This document shows positions 62,143 to 64,000 of a DNA stretch of 64,000 bases, in pieces (the stretch's first letter is position 1; each line of letters starts with the position of its first letter). The notes beneath the pieces are model-generated. The model saw only the letters and a list, made by a program, of their open reading frames with translations. It was not told the origin of the DNA and searched no databases. Location of the stretch: positions 62,001 to 126,000 of the forward strand of contig NZ_JACIJK010000006.1 of NCBI RefSeq assembly GCF_014199305.1, given 5' to 3'. This DNA is from Sphingomonas aerophila (GTDB taxonomy: Bacteria; Pseudomonadota; Alphaproteobacteria; Sphingomonadales; Sphingomonadaceae). The translations under genes were made by a program, and so were the position numbers.

Positions 62143-63483
62143 CTACCCGATCGCGACCGCTTCAGGTGCTTCAAATGCAGCGCCGCGGCGGAACGGCAGC
62201 CGCCTTCCCGCGACCAGCGACCGCCAGGCCCACTCGACCGGTGCCATCCGGTACCGCTTGACCCACCAGTTCGCCGCCACCGCCAGCGCGATGTTGATCG
62301 CCACAGCCGTCAGCATCAGCATCGCCCATCCCGATCGGCCGTAAAGCGCCAGGCCCCAGGGCGGGTACAACACCCACAGCGCAATCACCGTCTGCGCGAT
62401 GTACACGCTCAGCGCCGTTTGCCCCACCGCGCGAAAGGGGGCCAGCACGCGGGCGCCGGTCCCACTCGCCAGCATCCAGTTCACCAGAAATATGTGGCCC
62501 AGAGTCATGGCAATGCGCCCCGGCTCGTAGAGCGCCTGCGTCAGATGGGGAAAGACCCCGGTGCCAACCGACTCCGCGGCCAACGCGATCCGGATGGCAA
62601 AGCCGAACAGATAGGCGGTCACGGTCGCGGCCGCATACCACCTCGCCGACAGGCTTCCTTGCAGCACACCCAGCTTGAACAGCGCCGCCCCGATCAGCAT
62701 CAACGACGCCGCTTCCCAAATGATGAAGACCTCGATGCCCTTGCCTTGGATCGCCATCTCCTGGTGCCATTGCCAGCGGACCCATTGACCTGCCGTTCCC
62801 GAACGCTGGGCGTCCTCCGTCGCGACCTGCTTTGCGCTGTTCGCCAGCCGCGCCGTGCGCTCCGCACGCAGCTTCACCGCCGCCTTCTGCTCGTCGGTCA
62901 GGAGCCGTCCCGCCGCCTGGGCGACCTGCGCGGCCTGATAGGCAGCGATCGACTGCCCGGTGTCGACATACCCCATCCCGCCGCCCGCCAGCTGCAACAG
63001 GCTCATCGCCAGTCCGAACGCGACCAGCAATCGCGGGCGCAGGTTTCGCATGGGAAAGATGACCAGCGCCGCGATCGCATAGCTGTGCAGGATGTCGCCC
63101 GGCCACAGCAGGATAAAGATGTGAATCAGGCCGAACGCGAACAGCACGGCGTTGCGCCAATAATAGCGCTTCAGTGCCGCCCAGCGCCGCTCGTCATCGA
63201 CCAGCCGCTCGGTCAGGATGACCATGCCCGCACCGAACAGCATTTCCAGCATGCCACGCGCGGTGCCGCTTGCGACCACTTCGCGGACCCACCACGCGAC
63301 CTGGTCAGCCGCGCCCCAGCCGATATGGCGGAAGTCGCCAAAGGACGCGTTCATCGACGCGCCCATGTCGTTGATGTTCATGAACAGGATGCCGAGGATC
63401 GCGATCCCGCGCAGGATATCCAGGTTCAGCAGCCGCGGCGCGCCGTCGGGCTCTGCGACAGTTCCCAAGGCGGTGTCGGTCAT
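62143..63483 (-). CDS. DUF418 domain-containing membrane protein
   Basis: A 446-residue inner-membrane protein with about 8-10 helices, related by the N-terminal LNLDILRGIAILGILFMNI phrase to the acyltransferase-3/heparan acetyltransferase group; the C-terminal DUF418 domain is recognised from VGQTALSVYIAQT and the WYPPWG-like WVLYPPWGLALYG segment. Function unknown; possibly in modifying a surface or membrane glycan. A central charged region (about 180-230, LLTDEQKAAVKLRAERTARL) is likely an extracytoplasmic loop. GGGGGAG precedes ATG 63483. Confidence 0.85.
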   Translation of the reverse strand: MTDTALGTVAEPDGAPRLLNLDILRGIAILGILFMNINDMGASMNASFGDFRHIGWGAADQVAWWVREVVASGTARGMLEMLFGAGMVILTERLVDDERRWAALKRYYWRNAVLFAFGLIHIFILLWPGDILHSYAIAALVIFPMRNLRPRLLVAFGLAMSLLQLAGGGMGYVDTGQSIAAYQAAQVAQAAGRLLTDEQKAAVKLRAERTARLANSAKQVATEDAQRSGTAGQWVRWQWHQEMAIQGKGIEVFIIWEAASLMLIGAALFKLGVLQGSLSARWYAAATVTAYLFGFAIRIALAAESVGTGVFPHLTQALYEPGRIAMTLGHIFLVNWMLASGTGARVLAPFRAVGQTALSVYIAQTVIALWVLYPPWGLALYGRSGWAMLMLTAVAINIALAVAANWWVKRYRMAPVEWAWRSLVAGRRLPFRRGAAFEAPEAVAIG

Positions 63484-63540
63484 GGCCACTCCCCCGTTGA
63501 CCGGAACGCTATCCGAACCTTGCGCCATCGCAAAACGCAG

Positions 63541-63576
63541 AAAGGGCCGCTTTCCATTGCGGGAAAGCGGCCCTTT
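63541..63576. terminator. Rho-independent terminator between rplS and DUF418
   Basis: AAAGGGCCGCTTTCC (63541-63555) pairs perfectly with GGAAAGCGGCCCTTT (63562-63576), 15 base pairs with a 6-base loop, with T-rich flanks on both strands. It lies 23 bases beyond the rplS stop. Confidence 0.85.
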
Positions 63577-63599
63577 CGTTTTGGCTAAACAGCGCTGAC

Positions 63600-63992
63600 T
63601 TACTCGGCGGCAGCGGTGCCCTTGGCCGGACGATTGTCGCGACGCTCGGCGATACGCGCCGACTTACCGGTGCGGCCACGCAGATAGTACAGCTTGGCAC
63701 GACGCACGGCCCCCTTGCGGACCACGTCGATCGAATCGATGTTCGGCGAATACAGCGGGAAAACGCGCTCCACGCCCTCACCAAAGCTCATCTTGCGCAC
63801 GGTGAAGGAGGAACCCATGCCCTTGTTCGAACGCGCGATGCACACGCCTTCATAGGCCTGTACGCGGGTACGGTCGCCTTCGACGACCTTCACGCCGACC
63901 TTCAGCGTATCGCCAGGACGAAATTCGGGGATCGCACGCTGGCCGGTCAGCTTGGCGATCTGCTCGGCTTCGAGCTGCTGGATGATGTTCAT
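63600..63992 (-). CDS. rplS: 50S ribosomal protein L19
   Basis: Large-subunit protein at the 30S-50S interface. The 130-residue protein begins [15 protein letters not shown] and has the [33 protein letters not shown] and [30 protein letters not shown] signatures (cut at ~77-106). Slightly long because of a basic tail ([19 protein letters not shown]). The ATG is at 63992, eight bases from the window edge, so its promoter and any upstream rpsP-rimM-trmD genes are not visible. Confidence 0.97.
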   Translation of the reverse strand: MNIIQQLEAEQIAKLTGQRAIPEFRPGDTLKVGVKVVEGDRTRVQAYEGVCIARSNKGMGSSFTVRKMSFGEGVERVFPLYSPNIDSIDVVRKGAVRRAKLYYLRGRTGKSARIAERRDNRPAKGTAAAE

Positions 63993-64000
63993 AACGTCAG

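Overview
The window is about 64 kb of dense, high-GC chromosomal DNA. Its gene content and phrasing (DivL with a tyrosine H-box, bactofilin, DUF5076 between CoA-transferase subunits, Grx4-BolA pair, an EcfG-type stress promoter, long TonB receptor, S9/M2/S41 secreted peptidases) point to a member of the Sphingomonadaceae, most likely Sphingomonas or a close relative. I see no phage, insertion sequence, CRISPR array, rRNA or tRNA. Most of it is core chromosome in short, tightly overlapped operons (many ATGA/GTGA junctions).

Layout. 1-5.99 kb: partial DUF4112 protein, secreted RNase T2, small membrane protein, NAD synthesis (nadC, nadA), a PPK2 polyphosphate kinase coupled to a disordered small protein, two small unknown proteins and a bactofilin. 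6.1-9.8 kb: a BlaI/M56 (BlaR1-like) regulatory pair with two clear operator boxes, followed on the same strand by an LACTB2-like MBL hydrolase and a DUF4230 protein. 10-14.1 kb: Grx4, BolA, DUF1476, then leuC-leuD and an MDR oxidoreductase. 14.1-18.8 kb: an S41 peptidase gene split by an amber codon, and a four-gene operon in which scoA and scoB flank an acid phosphatase lipoprotein and DUF5076. 18.8-27.3 kb: TPP enzyme, L,D-transpeptidase, CsbD under an EcfG promoter, a ThiS-ThiG fusion, aroQ, accBC, and glnB-glnA behind a sigma-54 promoter with an NtrC-type site. 27.3-30.9 kb: SDR, spore-photoproduct-lyase-like radical SAM protein, quinone oxidoreductase, thioredoxin.

30.9-41.8 kb is one long leftward transcription unit reading divL, tsaE, amgK, murU, addB, addA: cell-cycle control, tRNA t6A synthesis, peptidoglycan recycling and double-strand break repair, every junction overlapping. 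42-48 kb: TonB-dependent receptor, ahcY (with a 20-bp palindrome upstream that resembles a methionine/SAH regulator site), YqgE, Prx5 peroxiredoxin. 48.3-53.7 kb: AMP nucleosidase, an Ala/Lys-rich histone-H1-like protein with a membrane segment, M2 peptidase, alpha/beta hydrolase, GFA protein. 53.8-57 kb: a MarR-EmrA-EmrB efflux operon with a palindromic operator at its start. 57-64 kb: asd, a secreted alpha/beta hydrolase, S9 dipeptidyl peptidase, DUF418 membrane protein, rplS.

Nothing here is a clearly novel multi-gene defence or metabolic system. The best second-look items are the regulatory architectures (BlaI boxes, NtrC/sigma-54, EcfG, ahcY palindrome), the amber-interrupted S41 gene, the unusual output domain of the M56 sensor, the ThiS-ThiG fusion and the pseudokinase DivL at the head of the repair/recycling operon.
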